Assembly: GCA_027946365.1 (NCBI GenBank)
Contig: JAPEUQ010000013.1
Span: 248,001 to 312,000, forward strand
Length of the DNA: 64,000 bases
Direction: 5' to 3'
Source of the DNA: Kalmusia sp. IMI 367209
Taxonomy: Eukaryota > Ascomycota > Dothideomycetes > Pleosporales > Didymosphaeriaceae
The position numbers and the translations under genes are program-made. Below, piece by piece: positions 23,601 to 33,431 of the stretch. The notes under the pieces were generated by a model, which was not told the origin of the DNA, did no database searches, and worked only from the letters and a program-made list of their open reading frames with translations. Numbering within the stretch: position 1 is the stretch's first letter; every line of letters begins with the position of its first letter.

Positions 23601-24672
23601 TTCTAGCGTGAGTCGCAGTCAGAATCACGTATCTTCCAGTTCTACCGATCTATCCAAAGTGCACGCGGCAGCAGCAAAGCAGCCTCCCAAGCATTTAAGA
23701 AGTCAGAGTGATACGACTATCGCGCCGGGCGTAAACAATCAGATCTCGCCTCATGGAGGGCCACCCTTGATCGCACTTTCCCCAACACTAGCGGAGAGAA
23801 GATCAGCCTCCCGCCTACGAGCAGACTCCGAGGTTTCCGACCGCAATTCTCGGACTACATCTTCCAACAACGCTATGGGTAGAGATGAAGAGAGGAAAAG
23901 TCCAAAACAGAAAGCGTTGAAGGGCCCGTTGGACCCTGAATCTCCCTATAGTCTGGCCACTATCAATCGGTATGTTCAGGGTCGAGGCCCTGAGCCTGGT
24001 GCGTATCAGGGTGATGATCTAGCAGCGTCTCGCGATTACGCATCTCCTTCGCAAGATGAACACAAAGAGATACCCTCACTTCGAGTTAGCAGACCCATTG
24101 CCGCATGTGAGAGATGCAGGGAATACAGCATCAAATGCGATGGCAAACTCCCTGCATGTACTGCATGTGCGACTACCAAGTATGCAGGCGAATGCTCCTT
24201 CGCAAGTCTGCCAGTCCAATCAAGCCTCCCGTTAGAAACGATGCAGCGAAGTCCTGTCACCAGCTCCTACGATAAGGCTTACACACGAGACGAAATCTCA
24301 GCTTGGCATATGGGCCAAGCTCCTAAGAGCCTCCACACAGACCAAAGCTATGACACGGATGAGGACCTACCTTCACCATATCTGAAGCCTCACGATCGGG
24401 GAACACGCCGAAGCACAGCGGATTGGGCTCCAGACTTATCGCTTGACGACAGCAATCAAAAACAGCAAGCGCAAGTACAATCATCGAGAAAGAGAAAGGC
24501 AGACGATGAACAGCCTGACGTCGAAGATACGAGTGCCAAATCGCACGAAAGGAAAAAGTCGAAAGGAAATCACGATGAGAGCACAGAGAAGCGAAAGACA
24601 AGCGATGGCCCTGAGAATGGGAAGGACATAGTCGATTTATTATTGGAGGAATGGACTGCGCCCGTGTATTAA
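20659..24672 (+). CDS. Large transcription factor: fungal N-terminal helical domain + two C2H2 fingers + Zn(II)2Cys6 cluster
   Basis: Four exons (20659-22161, 22210-22235, 22285-22383, 22431-24672) join in phase to 1289 residues. Residues 1 to about 150 (MAEVVGLAASIVQIAGTG..) match the helical N-terminal domain common on fungal STAND proteins and some regulators. A short coiled coil follows near 170-195. Two C2H2 fingers are assembled across three introns: C496, C499, H512, H516 and C523, C526, H539, H543. After about 550 low-complexity Gln/Ser/Pro-rich residues, a binuclear zinc cluster appears at C1102-C1132 (CERC, then IKC, then ACTAC, then GEC). The tail is basic (SRKRKADD, ERKKSKG). It is probably a nuclear DNA-binding regulator; its targets are unknown. 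The 26-nt second exon is easily missed. Confidence 0.88.
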
Positions 24673-24943
24673 GGTTTTCGTGTATTATTAATAATGTCTT
24701 TCATTTTGTTGGTTCATCCTAGTTTCTTGTTCATATTTCCAGAGCGGAGGATCACCACCGGGTTTCAATATACGTGCAGGACTAGAGTAATAAAGGTTCA
24801 TTTCCTCATTGCCATGTAGCACTGATACACCACCCCACGCCATATAATACGCCCATGTATGCCTTATACGTCTCCCAGTCTACGGCGTCCCATAAGTAAG
24901 ATACAATGATGTAACGTACCTTACCACTTCTCCACACCAAGCT

Positions 24944-25471
24944 CTACCTCCTCTCCCTTTCCTGCACCAGCCTCTCTTCCAACGCAATCAACCTCCCAAC
25001 CTTTTCTTCCTCCCGCACTCCATTCTCATTCATCCGCCTCAGCGCCGCACTCAAGGCCATCGTATCCCCCAGATCGGCCCGTAGCACGATCTCATCAGCG
25101 GTCCTCGAGCCCCTCACCTCCCTTTCCTCCGCCTTCCTCTCCGCCGCGCGGATCTCCCAAGCACTATTACCCTTGCTTTGGTGAGCCCTTAGCTCGTCAT
25201 CATATGTCAAGTGTGTCTTGTTCCTGGGCTCATACGGAGCTCCTCTCGGTATAAATCGTGACAAAGATGGTAGACGCGGTATGGTAGCGAACCTAGGGGA
25301 ATTCGTGAGAGAAGAGTAGCGACTATCAGCGAGGCTTTTTACTTCGGAGGAGCGGTCGCCTTCGAGAGGTGGAGAGGCGGAGAAGTATCCTTGCGTTGCT
25401 GTGTTCTTGAGTGGTGTGCGGGGGGCTGGGTGCTTCTTGGAGGACTCTTTGGAGGGAAGGTTAGGTGGCAT
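24944..25471 (-). CDS. Hypothetical protein with C-terminal charged helix
   Basis: A single exon of 175 residues. The first about 75 residues are Pro/Ser-rich with basic patches (KESSKKHPAPRTPLK, ATIPRLPSLSRFIPRG). From about residue 90 the chain is strongly helical and charged (AWEIRAAERKAEEREVRG, then ALRRMNENGVREEEKVGRL, then EERLVQERERR), suggesting a coiled coil. Composition and the ATG context support a real gene, and similar small proteins occur in related fungi, but no domain is recognised. It is convergent with the transcription factor, with 271 bp between stops. Confidence 0.6.
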   Translation of the reverse strand: MPPNLPSKESSKKHPAPRTPLKNTATQGYFSASPPLEGDRSSEVKSLADSRYSSLTNSPRFATIPRLPSLSRFIPRGAPYEPRNKTHLTYDDELRAHQSKGNSAWEIRAAERKAEEREVRGSRTADEIVLRADLGDTMALSAALRRMNENGVREEEKVGRLIALEERLVQERERR

Positions 25472-27223
25472 TTCAAAGGACTTTCATCAATTTTGTTGAC
25501 GAAAATGGACTTTATGCTCCAGGAGAGGGGCCAGGGAGGCTGGAGATTGTTTCTGCCTCGGTGAGGCGCGTTTGCGTTGAGTTTCTCGACGGGCGCGTGG
25601 CCATTGCTGAGATTAAGCATTATATCGCTGCAGAGCGTTTGGTACGCGTGGTGCGTGCTCGCATCTAGTAAAGTGAATGTCGGCTGTTTGTGACCGGCAT
25701 GGGTTTCCAAGGTTTCTCGTGATATCTAGGCTACAGCACGTGCTTTCTTCAGCGTGCTTATGACAAACGCCCAAGTAGCTTGTTAATATCTTTGATATCT
25801 ACCAAGCCGTCAGATACTGTATTATGTATCTCAGGATACATCTGCACGAAATCAAACTCCGAACTTTTGATCTGATACCACATTGATGGGTATGGAACTC
25901 AGCCTCGTCCTTCTTGTTTGATGGCATCTCAAACACTTAGAGTGTAGAGAGGCAAGAATTTGTGTGACGAAGAATTACTACAACATGGTGCAAGCGATTA
26001 GAATCATGATGTCATACTGGACTGTTGATTTGCATCGCCAGCTCCCCACTCCCAAGCAATACGCCATACCCCTACGAATGTACCCTGCTCGCACCCAAAT
26101 CTATGCACAACACCAATACATGCGATACACACTGTGTTCGGCACTTCAGAAGAACCAAATCTACAATGAATTCAACGAAGAAGATAGATATGCGTTGAGC
26201 GGGAACGAATAGAATGCTCTGAGTGTAATGATAGTGAGGCAGGAGGAGAGGTGGAAGTCGTCCAAGAAGCGGTTAATAAGGAGTATAGGGGGGCTCCGGC
26301 TGGGTGCGAAAGGAAGCGGATGAAGAATATGGCGGTTCTGAATAGATCCTTTGATGAGATTGATGGGATATTGAAGGGTGAGCGGGAGAAGGCTACGAGC
26401 ATGCTAGGGTAAATGTTGAGGGGTTGACAGAAAGGGGGCCCAGGGCGGGAGTGCTGATGGGGCCACGATGGAGGTGCCGTGATGCAGGACCAATGGGGCT
26501 GCTTGGGCTGAAGCTGTTGAACAAAACTCTCTAGATGGCAGACTAATATTGTAGCAAGTTCCTTCTTTATCCGCAATCCCTGCTGTTGCTCTCAACTTTC
26601 TAGATCGACAAGAGACAAATCAAGGCAGGGTTGAACGATTCGAAAAGAGTAGTGCCAGACTGTTTCGGTCGATTCCAAAACTGCATCTTCCGTGCACGTA
26701 CAAATGGCATGCTACGTGAGCACACGAGCAGCGCCAAAAAAGGAAATTGCCGGCTAGCTCTTATCCGGAACTTCTTTCCCAAAACGATCAGAGTTCACCT
26801 CTAATGGCACTCTCTAAAAAGTGTATACACCATGTTTCAGCTGTCGAAGAAAAGACCACAGAGAAGAGGTGAGACAACAACGACTTAACAATGACACAAC
26901 ATCGCTCGGTTTCCGTGCCGCGGACCCCGTCGTCATTCTCAACATCCCGAGGAAGACGTGTGCCAAGCCTCGCTACACGGACCAATCGTATCACCCAACG
27001 AGCAGTCACCGACGTGTGGTCTGATCGGAAACAATTTTGTCGGCCTTATGCCGCATACGCCGACGCCTGAGAGACTGGACCCCCCTCTGGTGGTCAACTG
27101 GTTCAGTGTACCCCACAATCAACCGGTTCCGCACTCGGCGCCTTATATTCCCTCGAGGAGTGCTCAATCGACATCCCACGTACGCCAATTTCGCTAGAAC
27201 GATCGCAAAAACACAACGTCGAG
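25472..27223. other. Long intergenic region, mostly without recognisable content
   Basis: About 1.75 kb. It should hold the promoters of the hypothetical gene and of the cytochrome b5 reductase. A 74-codon plus frame ending near 26412 (ICVERERIECSECN..) has an acidic, charged composition that could be the last exon or a remnant of a gene, but I cannot extend it upstream. Confidence 0.4.
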
Positions 27224-28235
27224 ATGTCGGGCCTATTCGCAACACAGTACGTCCAGGGCGTGTACATCCCCTCGGCGCTGCTCATAGTGGGGACTGCGAT
27301 TGTAAAGAAGGAGTGGCTGCCTTTTGCTGCAGCTCTGGCGGTCATTCTGGGCGGCTGGAAGGTGTATAGCAATGGTGAGCGAATAGTTTGGCAGGCACTC
27401 AAGCTTCAATGCTGACGTCTTGTAGCTCCCCGCAAGGTGCTCAAGCCCACAGAATTCCAAGAGTTTGAGCTCACGGAAAAGACGGTCCTGTCGCATAACA
27501 CCGCCATGTATGCATTCGCCCACGAACTTCCAGAATTCTGTGCTCATGGTCTACAGCTACCGCTTCAAGCTTCCCCGCCCGACTGACATTCTCGGCCTGC
27601 CCATCGGCCAGCACATTTCCCTTGCCGCTACCATCGACGGTAAAGAAGTCGTTCGCTCCTACACTCCCATCTCCTCCGACGAAGACCACGGCTATGTCGA
27701 CCTACTCATTAAGTCGTACCCGACCGGTAACATCTCCAAGCACGTCGCGTCTCTCATGGTCGGTCAGACAATGAAGATCAGGGGTCCCAAGGGCGCTATG
27801 GTCTATACACCCAACTTGGTCAGGCATTTTGGTATGATTGCTGGTGGCACTGGTATTACGCCCATGCTCCAGATCATCAAGGCGATCTTGCGCGGCCGTG
27901 AGGCAGGCGACAGGACTGAAGTGGATCTTATATTCGCAAACGTCAACCCTGAGGATATCCTGCTGAAGGAGGACATCGACTCGATTGCGGCCAAAGACCC
28001 CAAGTTCAGGGTACACTATGTGTTGAACAACCCGCCTGAGAAGTGGAATGGTGGCGTTGGTTTCGTCACCGCCGACATGATCAAGGCTAAGCTCCCTGCT
28101 CCGGCCTCGGATGTCAAGATCCTTGTTTGTGGACCCCCACCCATGGTTTCCGCTATCAAGAAGGCTACGGAGAGCTTGGGATTCACCAAGGCACGACCCG
28201 TCAGCAAGCTTGAGGACCAGGTCTTCTGCTTCTAG
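27224..28235 (+). CDS. CBR1: NADH-cytochrome b5 reductase
   Basis: The enzyme passes electrons from NADH via FAD to cytochrome b5 for sterol and fatty-acid desaturation, at the ER or outer mitochondrial membrane. Three exons (27224-27374, 27426-27507, 27557-28235) give 303 residues. An N-terminal membrane anchor lies at about residues 10-47. The FAD motif RSYTPIS and then [10 protein letters not shown] bind flavin. [12 protein letters not shown] and CGPPPM bind NADH, and the protein ends in FCF as usual. The HNTAIYRF block is split by intron 2 at a phase-2 GTATGC donor. The choice between CBR1 and the mitochondrial MCR1 rests on the short N-terminus without a targeting leader. Confidence 0.93.
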
Positions 28236-28565
28236 ATCTTGTCTCATATGCCAGATCCCCTGGTTGGCAATAACATCACGCAATAGCGCGTCTCTTAGCG
28301 CGGGGTAGATAAGTAGATTCGGAGGGTCACTTATATAGGAATCGGGCGGTACTCTAGACACATATGGCAGTTTAGAGCGAAAGCGAGATGTCAATCCTCA
28401 GCATTTAGAGCTTCGGTACGTTTTCTTTCGTCACAGCGCACAGAGCGCTGGAGATCTGCGCGCATTTGCACTAGCAAACTACAATTTAGTGTACATAACG
28501 TACGCCTTTTGCCCCGAAGAACTCCGAATGACCTCCGCACACTACTAACGTAGTTGTGCGGCACG
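28236..28565. other. Short intergenic gap between convergent genes
   Basis: Shared 3' flank of CBR1 and the next SDR. Nothing recognised. Confidence 0.5.
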
Positions 28566-29618
28566 TCAATGCTGCGGAACCATTCCGCCATCCACAGCAA
28601 TTACCTTGTTTGTCACTTGGAAGGATTAGCTTACACCAGGACACATGTGCTGTATTTCCTCACCATACGATGTATTAATCATCCAGAGCACCGTTTCTGC
28701 GACCTCGTCGGGTGTGCCTAGTCTCCCTACTGGAACCTCTGTGGAGTCGTTAACGCTTCACCTTTACTCCGACTCATCGAGCCTACAAAGATTTACTTAC
28801 TCTTTGACAGCTCCTCGTTACTCCCCGGTAGCATCTTCGTCTGCTCGATCAACGCCGGCGCCACTCCATTGACCGTAATCTAAACAAGCAATCAGAAATG
28901 ACAAATGTCCTCCTAGCTCCCTAGAAGTAGAAAGCACTCACTCCTTTCTTCGCATACGTCATAGCCAGCCAATGAATCAGCCCATGTAACGCACTCTTCG
29001 CACTGGCATAATGCGGCCCTATGATCCCTCCCGTGATACCAGCAACGCTCGAAATAAAGATTACCCTTCCCCAACCTTCGCCTTCCAGTGCGGGCATGCA
29101 CAGCTGCGTGAGCAGGTAGGCAGATCCACAGTTGATGCGCCAGGCGTCTTCAAAGGCGGATATGGGGACCTCGTCGATAGATTTGACGCCCTGTTGGATG
29201 AGGGCGCCATGATTGTTAATCAGGATGTTGGGCGGCCCGAGAAGGGAGACGATGTGTTCGTGGAGTTCTTTGACCTACAACACACGTACATCAGCTCACT
29301 CCCTTCTTCCCATTGCACATCCGAGAATTTTGTATACAGAGGGATGAATGGGATGAAAGGGGGAGCTCGTACTTCCTCATAATTCGAAAGATCCGCTCCG
29401 TAACACACGAACTTACTCCCAAACATATGCATATACTCCTCTTTGAACTCCTCCAGCAACGCCAGCGCAGTATCCTGGTCGGTATTGTAATGTATACCGA
29501 TGGAACAGCCTAACGCGGCAAGACGGCGACATATAATGGTCCCGATGCCTCCCGTTGCACCCGTGACGAGGGCGATTTTGCCGGCTAGGGGAGCTTTGGA
29601 GTGCTCGTGGGAAGACAT
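28566..29618 (-). CDS. SDR family oxidoreductase (FabG-like)
   Basis: Five exons (29618-29373, 29274-28942, 28879-28801, 28738-28664, 28615-28566) join to 260 residues, the classical SDR size. TGATGGIG binds the cofactor (about residue 18), then NNHG. The catalytic Ser lies in VIFISSVAG and the Tyr/Lys in HYASAKSALHG. ITVNGVAPALIEQT, then VPVGRLGTPDEVA, and the C-terminal NKVIAVDGGM are typical of 3-oxoacyl-ACP-reductase-like members. The last two exons are only 75 and 50 nt. An upstream in-frame ATG at 29789 would add a 57-residue leader; ATG 29618 has the better context (CCACCATGTC). Substrate unknown. Confidence 0.88.
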
Positions 29619-30007
29619 GGTGGTGAGTGGCTGCTGTGAAGTGGAGGAGTCTAGAGGAGGCTGGGATGTTTGTGAGGCTCTTCTGTTTTTCAGTGACGCG
29701 TTCTGAGGCATTGTTGGCATGTTACGTGGTTGTGGTATGTTGTAATGGAGTAGAGGAAGGTTTAGCCGGGCTGGGTGTAGCTTCCCCACTCGTGCCCCGC
29801 AACTTCCGTATGGGTGCTCAGCTCAGGCACGCTGCAGATCAGAGCCTTGGTTAGTCATAATGAGTCTTCGAGACATGGTGTCAAGTACTTGAAGCTTACT
29901 CTCACTCGCTCGAACACTGCCATTAATCCAAGGTCGAGCAGGGCAACCCTACGTATCGTGCTCCTCACGCCATTTAACATCTTCACAAGTACCACGAATT
30001 CACCATC
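29619..30007. other. Shared divergent promoter region
   Basis: 389 bp separate the start of the SDR (minus) and the alpha/beta hydrolase (plus). This is a possible bidirectional promoter; no specific operator was recognised. Confidence 0.45.
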
Positions 30008-31124
30008 ATGGCCCACCTCACTCGTGAGGAAGTCCTAAAATCTGGCGAGGTAGCTGCCGAATATCGAAAAGTAATTGACCAGCCCATGCGCCCCTTCATT
30101 GTCCTAAACCCCACAGGCCTTCGAAGCACGCCCCGTCGCAATCAGCGGAACCGATGTCCCAGGCTGGCGCGCGAGTCGAGCCTCACATCTTGAGAAACTG
30201 CGTCACTTGTACCCAATTGCCGGTCCAATTCCAGGTGAAGTCACAGAGACGATGCACGATGTACCTGCACGTGACGGCTACGCCATTCGAGTCCGTGTCT
30301 ACCAACCTGTCAAAGGACCGCCACAGGGCGGGAGTCCGCTCGTTATGATGTATCACGAAGGAGCGTGGATGATGGGCGACCTTACAGATGAAGATCTAAA
30401 CTGTAGAATGTTTGCGAGGGACTTAGGCTGTGTGTGCGTAAATGTCGAGTATAGGTATCTTTCCTACCCAACACAATACCTTGGTGGATATCAGGCTAAC
30501 GAGGAAAGGCTTGCACCCGAACACAAGTTTCCCACTGGGGTGAACGACTGCTGGGATGCTCTAAAATGGGCTCTTGACAACTCGGAACAGCTCAAAGCGA
30601 CACCCACGCGTGGCCTCATTGTAGGTGGCGCCTCTGCTGGCGGCAATCTTGCTGCCGTGCTCGCCCTGCTCAGCCGGGACACAAAACTTTCACCGCCGAT
30701 AACAGGCCAGTACCTCTGTGTACCTGCGCTTCTTCCAGACACTAACGTCCCACCCCAATTCGCGCATCTTTATCGTTCGCGCTTCGAAAGCCTTTCCGAC
30801 CCTGTCCTGAAAGGTTTAGACAACCCAGGAGGTGTCGAGTTTTTCTATGAGCCTGAGACGAAGTCCCCACTGTGGGATCCATACGGCCACCCGGAGGGGC
30901 ATAAGGGCGTGGCAAAAGCATTTTTCCAAGTCGGAGGATTAGATCCGCTGAGAGATGAGGCGGTATTGTATGATAGGGTGTTGAGGGAGAGTGGAGTATT
31001 TACAAGGTTTGAGCTGTACTCAGGGTATGGACACATGTTTTGGACGAATTATCCAGAGTTGGAGATGAGCACTAAGTTTGTGGAGGATACGTTGAAAGGG
31101 GTAAAGTGGTTGCTAGAGAAATGA
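30008..31124 (+). CDS. Alpha/beta hydrolase fold-3 (HSL/arylacetamide-deacetylase-like esterase)
   Basis: Three exons (30008-30070, 30117-30454, 30509-31124) give 338 residues. The nucleophile motif GGASAGGN, Asp in LDPLRDEA and His in GYGHMFW form the catalytic triad. VEYRLAPEHKFP is the conserved HSL-family block and is rebuilt only when the 54-nt intron at 30455-30508 is removed. That intron is a multiple of three and contains no stop, so an unspliced reading of 18 extra residues looks intact. The oxyanion-hole motif, normally HGGG or HGGA, reads HEGA here. It probably hydrolyses small esters or lactones; it is divergent from an SDR with which it might share a pathway. Confidence 0.88.
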
Positions 31125-31228
31125 TTTGTCAAAATTCCCCTGTCAAGCCTCAGGGCGAAGAAGGAGAGGGCACTCAACAACAATAGAGATGGACCTCAAA
31201 ATAGAGGTATGTTCCTTTCTGGGTATTA

Positions 31229-32181
31229 TCACATTTCATGCACTCTCGTTCTAGGATCCAGTTCCTGCGGCATGACCATATCGCCTTTCACCTCCCCAGG
31301 CTCTCTATCTCCCACCTCCCACGGTCGTGTCGATGGCGCCATTTCAGCCACATTGCCGGATTGGCCCCATGCTCCATCCAATTCTACGCGTTCCTTTTCA
31401 GCATCCGTCTCCCTCCGCCTCTTCACACAGAACACCAACACCCCGACCATCGCCACCAAAACCGCCGCTGCCCCAACTCCAATCCCTGCATACGCACCCG
31501 TGCCCAATCCCTTATTTTCCTCTCCCTTATCTCCACTCTCTCCCGTCGGCTTCGCGCCAGCATCACTCGGCCGTGACGGCGACGCACTCGTTTGCGACGA
31601 TGATTGCGCCGAAGTCGACATCGTGGATGACGCTGCAGTTTCGAAGTCGGCCTTCTGATATCGGATCTGTATCTGCTCTGCATACGCAATCATGGGGCCT
31701 CCGAGCGTGGTCTCCATGTACGTCGTCTTGTCGCCGTCGACTTGCGGGACTGTGATTCGGGGGGGATTTACGTATAGGCGGCTACAGGAGAAGGTGTACC
31801 AGGGTTGGTCGCGGGTTGTTGCGCAGATGTACCCTCTGCTTTAGATCAGTCTATCGATCTCATTTCTCTTGCGACTTTTTCCTTTCTTTGTTTACTATAG
31901 GAATTGACAACGTACACGGGACAACAAGTAACCCTTGTTTCTGTCATGGCACTAATTGATTCGACATTTCCACATGCAGAGGACCATGCTGAGGGGCAGA
32001 TGCCGGGGGAGTAGTAGGCGTCTGGTGCGGTGAAGGATTTTGGGTAGCAAGACTTTGTGTCTGTTTGGCCGAGAGAATGATATTTGTCGCGAATTGTGTC
32101 TTGGCTGTATATTTTACCGTAGATAGTGTCGTTGCAGCCCGGACCGGGGATGTATGTTGTCGTTAGGGCACCGAGATTCAT
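31229..32181 (-). CDS. Single-pass surface protein with Cys-rich ectodomain
   Basis: Two exons (32181-31916, 31835-31229) give 290 residues. The N-terminal about 165 residues form a small cysteine-containing domain (PGPGCNDTIYGK, SCYPKSF, ACGNVES, CCPVGYICAT). A Ser/Thr/Pro stalk follows (AASSTMSTSAQSSSQTS), then a membrane segment of about 25 residues (AYAGIGVGAAAVLVAMVGVLVF), a stop-transfer CVKRRR and a cytosolic tail of about 55 residues. This layout is common among fungal cell-wall or plasma-membrane sensor-like proteins of unknown role. No classical signal peptide is seen at the chosen start, so the N-terminus may be longer. Confidence 0.72.
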
Positions 32182-33431
32182 TGTGTCCGATTGTATGAGT
32201 ATCGTAACCTGCGGTCCCAGATGTGAAGAAAAAAGGCGAAGCCTTGGAATTGAAAATCGAAAGAGCAGACTTCGCCTCCCAGCAAAGGGGTATGCAGAGG
32301 GCCATGCAGGTCTTTAAGCGCTCCGAAACCTGCACTGTTGTATTGTGCTTCCGTTGTACCACTTGATGTACACGCTCATTGGTCGGTGGTTCCGCTCGTA
32401 ACCCTTTTTGGCATCCGGATATGTTCCACCCAAGGTGCTGGTGTACCGTCGCAATCAATTTCTGCGGGGGCGGGGTACCCACAGTGCGGGAAGTGTCATT
32501 GTTCCCAATGATCGGACTGGGCAGTATCAGGTACATAATTAGATGGGGCCAACAGTTGCAGCTACCGTCACGTTGTTAACTTGGGGTAAATTAGACCTTG
32601 TCACCACGTGCGCTTTTAGTACTTACAAATAGCGAAGAGTATCACCGTCTGTACTTCGTATTGATAGCGCCAATTCTCTCAGTAGAATAGTTGTATGTTT
32701 GAGCCTATTCATTTCTTTTTTTTTTCAAATCTTCCTATCTCTCCTTGACGGTCCAGCGAGGAGACAAATGTAGTAATCATAGGCAGTGAATTGTTCTCCG
32801 TGTAAGCTACGGGCTGTTTGTACCCATCCGGATGGCTTCCCTTTGATCATATAAAATGACTCGTTTTACAATGTATCGCGAGAATATCGAGGATCGTCGA
32901 TACGTTAGTGATTACCAGGGAGGCAAGAAGATAGACTGTGGCCTTTGGCATGTTTGAGGAAAAGTAGGATCCGATTTCGCGCTCACACTTTATGATCTCC
33001 TTGGCAGGATCTGATCAAGTAGATACTTGCTGCCATTGCTTAGGTGCTTAGTTTCGATAAGTCTTGTTATATGATTGTTGGGCTTGCGGAGCTGTGACCG
33101 ACTGACGTGTGAGAATTCACGATAGCGGAACCAGGTTTATCCAACCTCATCTCTCGCGATACGGACTGCCCTTATCCTCGTCAATCGATATGTAGTTTTC
33201 ATTCTTTTTTCTTGCTCGTGCTTGAAAGAGGGTATGCGTGTCATATGCTTAGATCGGTGCGCAGGTGCCACGTTCTAAGGTTCGGTGGCTATGCTCCGGG
33301 CTATGCTCGGAAGTGGGAACTCGAATACGAACCGGCAGCTTGCCTATTATTCGGGCGCTCCTGTGCTTTTGCCATCACCATCCTAGCATATTGTTTAGAG
33401 AACACAAGCCTCGGACAGGAATTGCCCAACA
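32182..33431. other. Intergenic region upstream of the HET genes, no gene seen
   Basis: About 1.25 kb, AT-richer than its neighbours, with a T-run near 32717-32725. Frames such as 33212-33544 plus overlap the HET start out of frame and look spurious. Confidence 0.5.

Noticed and set aside
26185..26412. Charged 74-codon frame that might be a terminal exon
   Set aside because: Preceded by an in-frame stop and no upstream exon could be joined; no recognisable family.
27702..28394. 230-codon minus frame opposite CBR1
   Set aside because: Antisense shadow of a strongly conserved coding exon.
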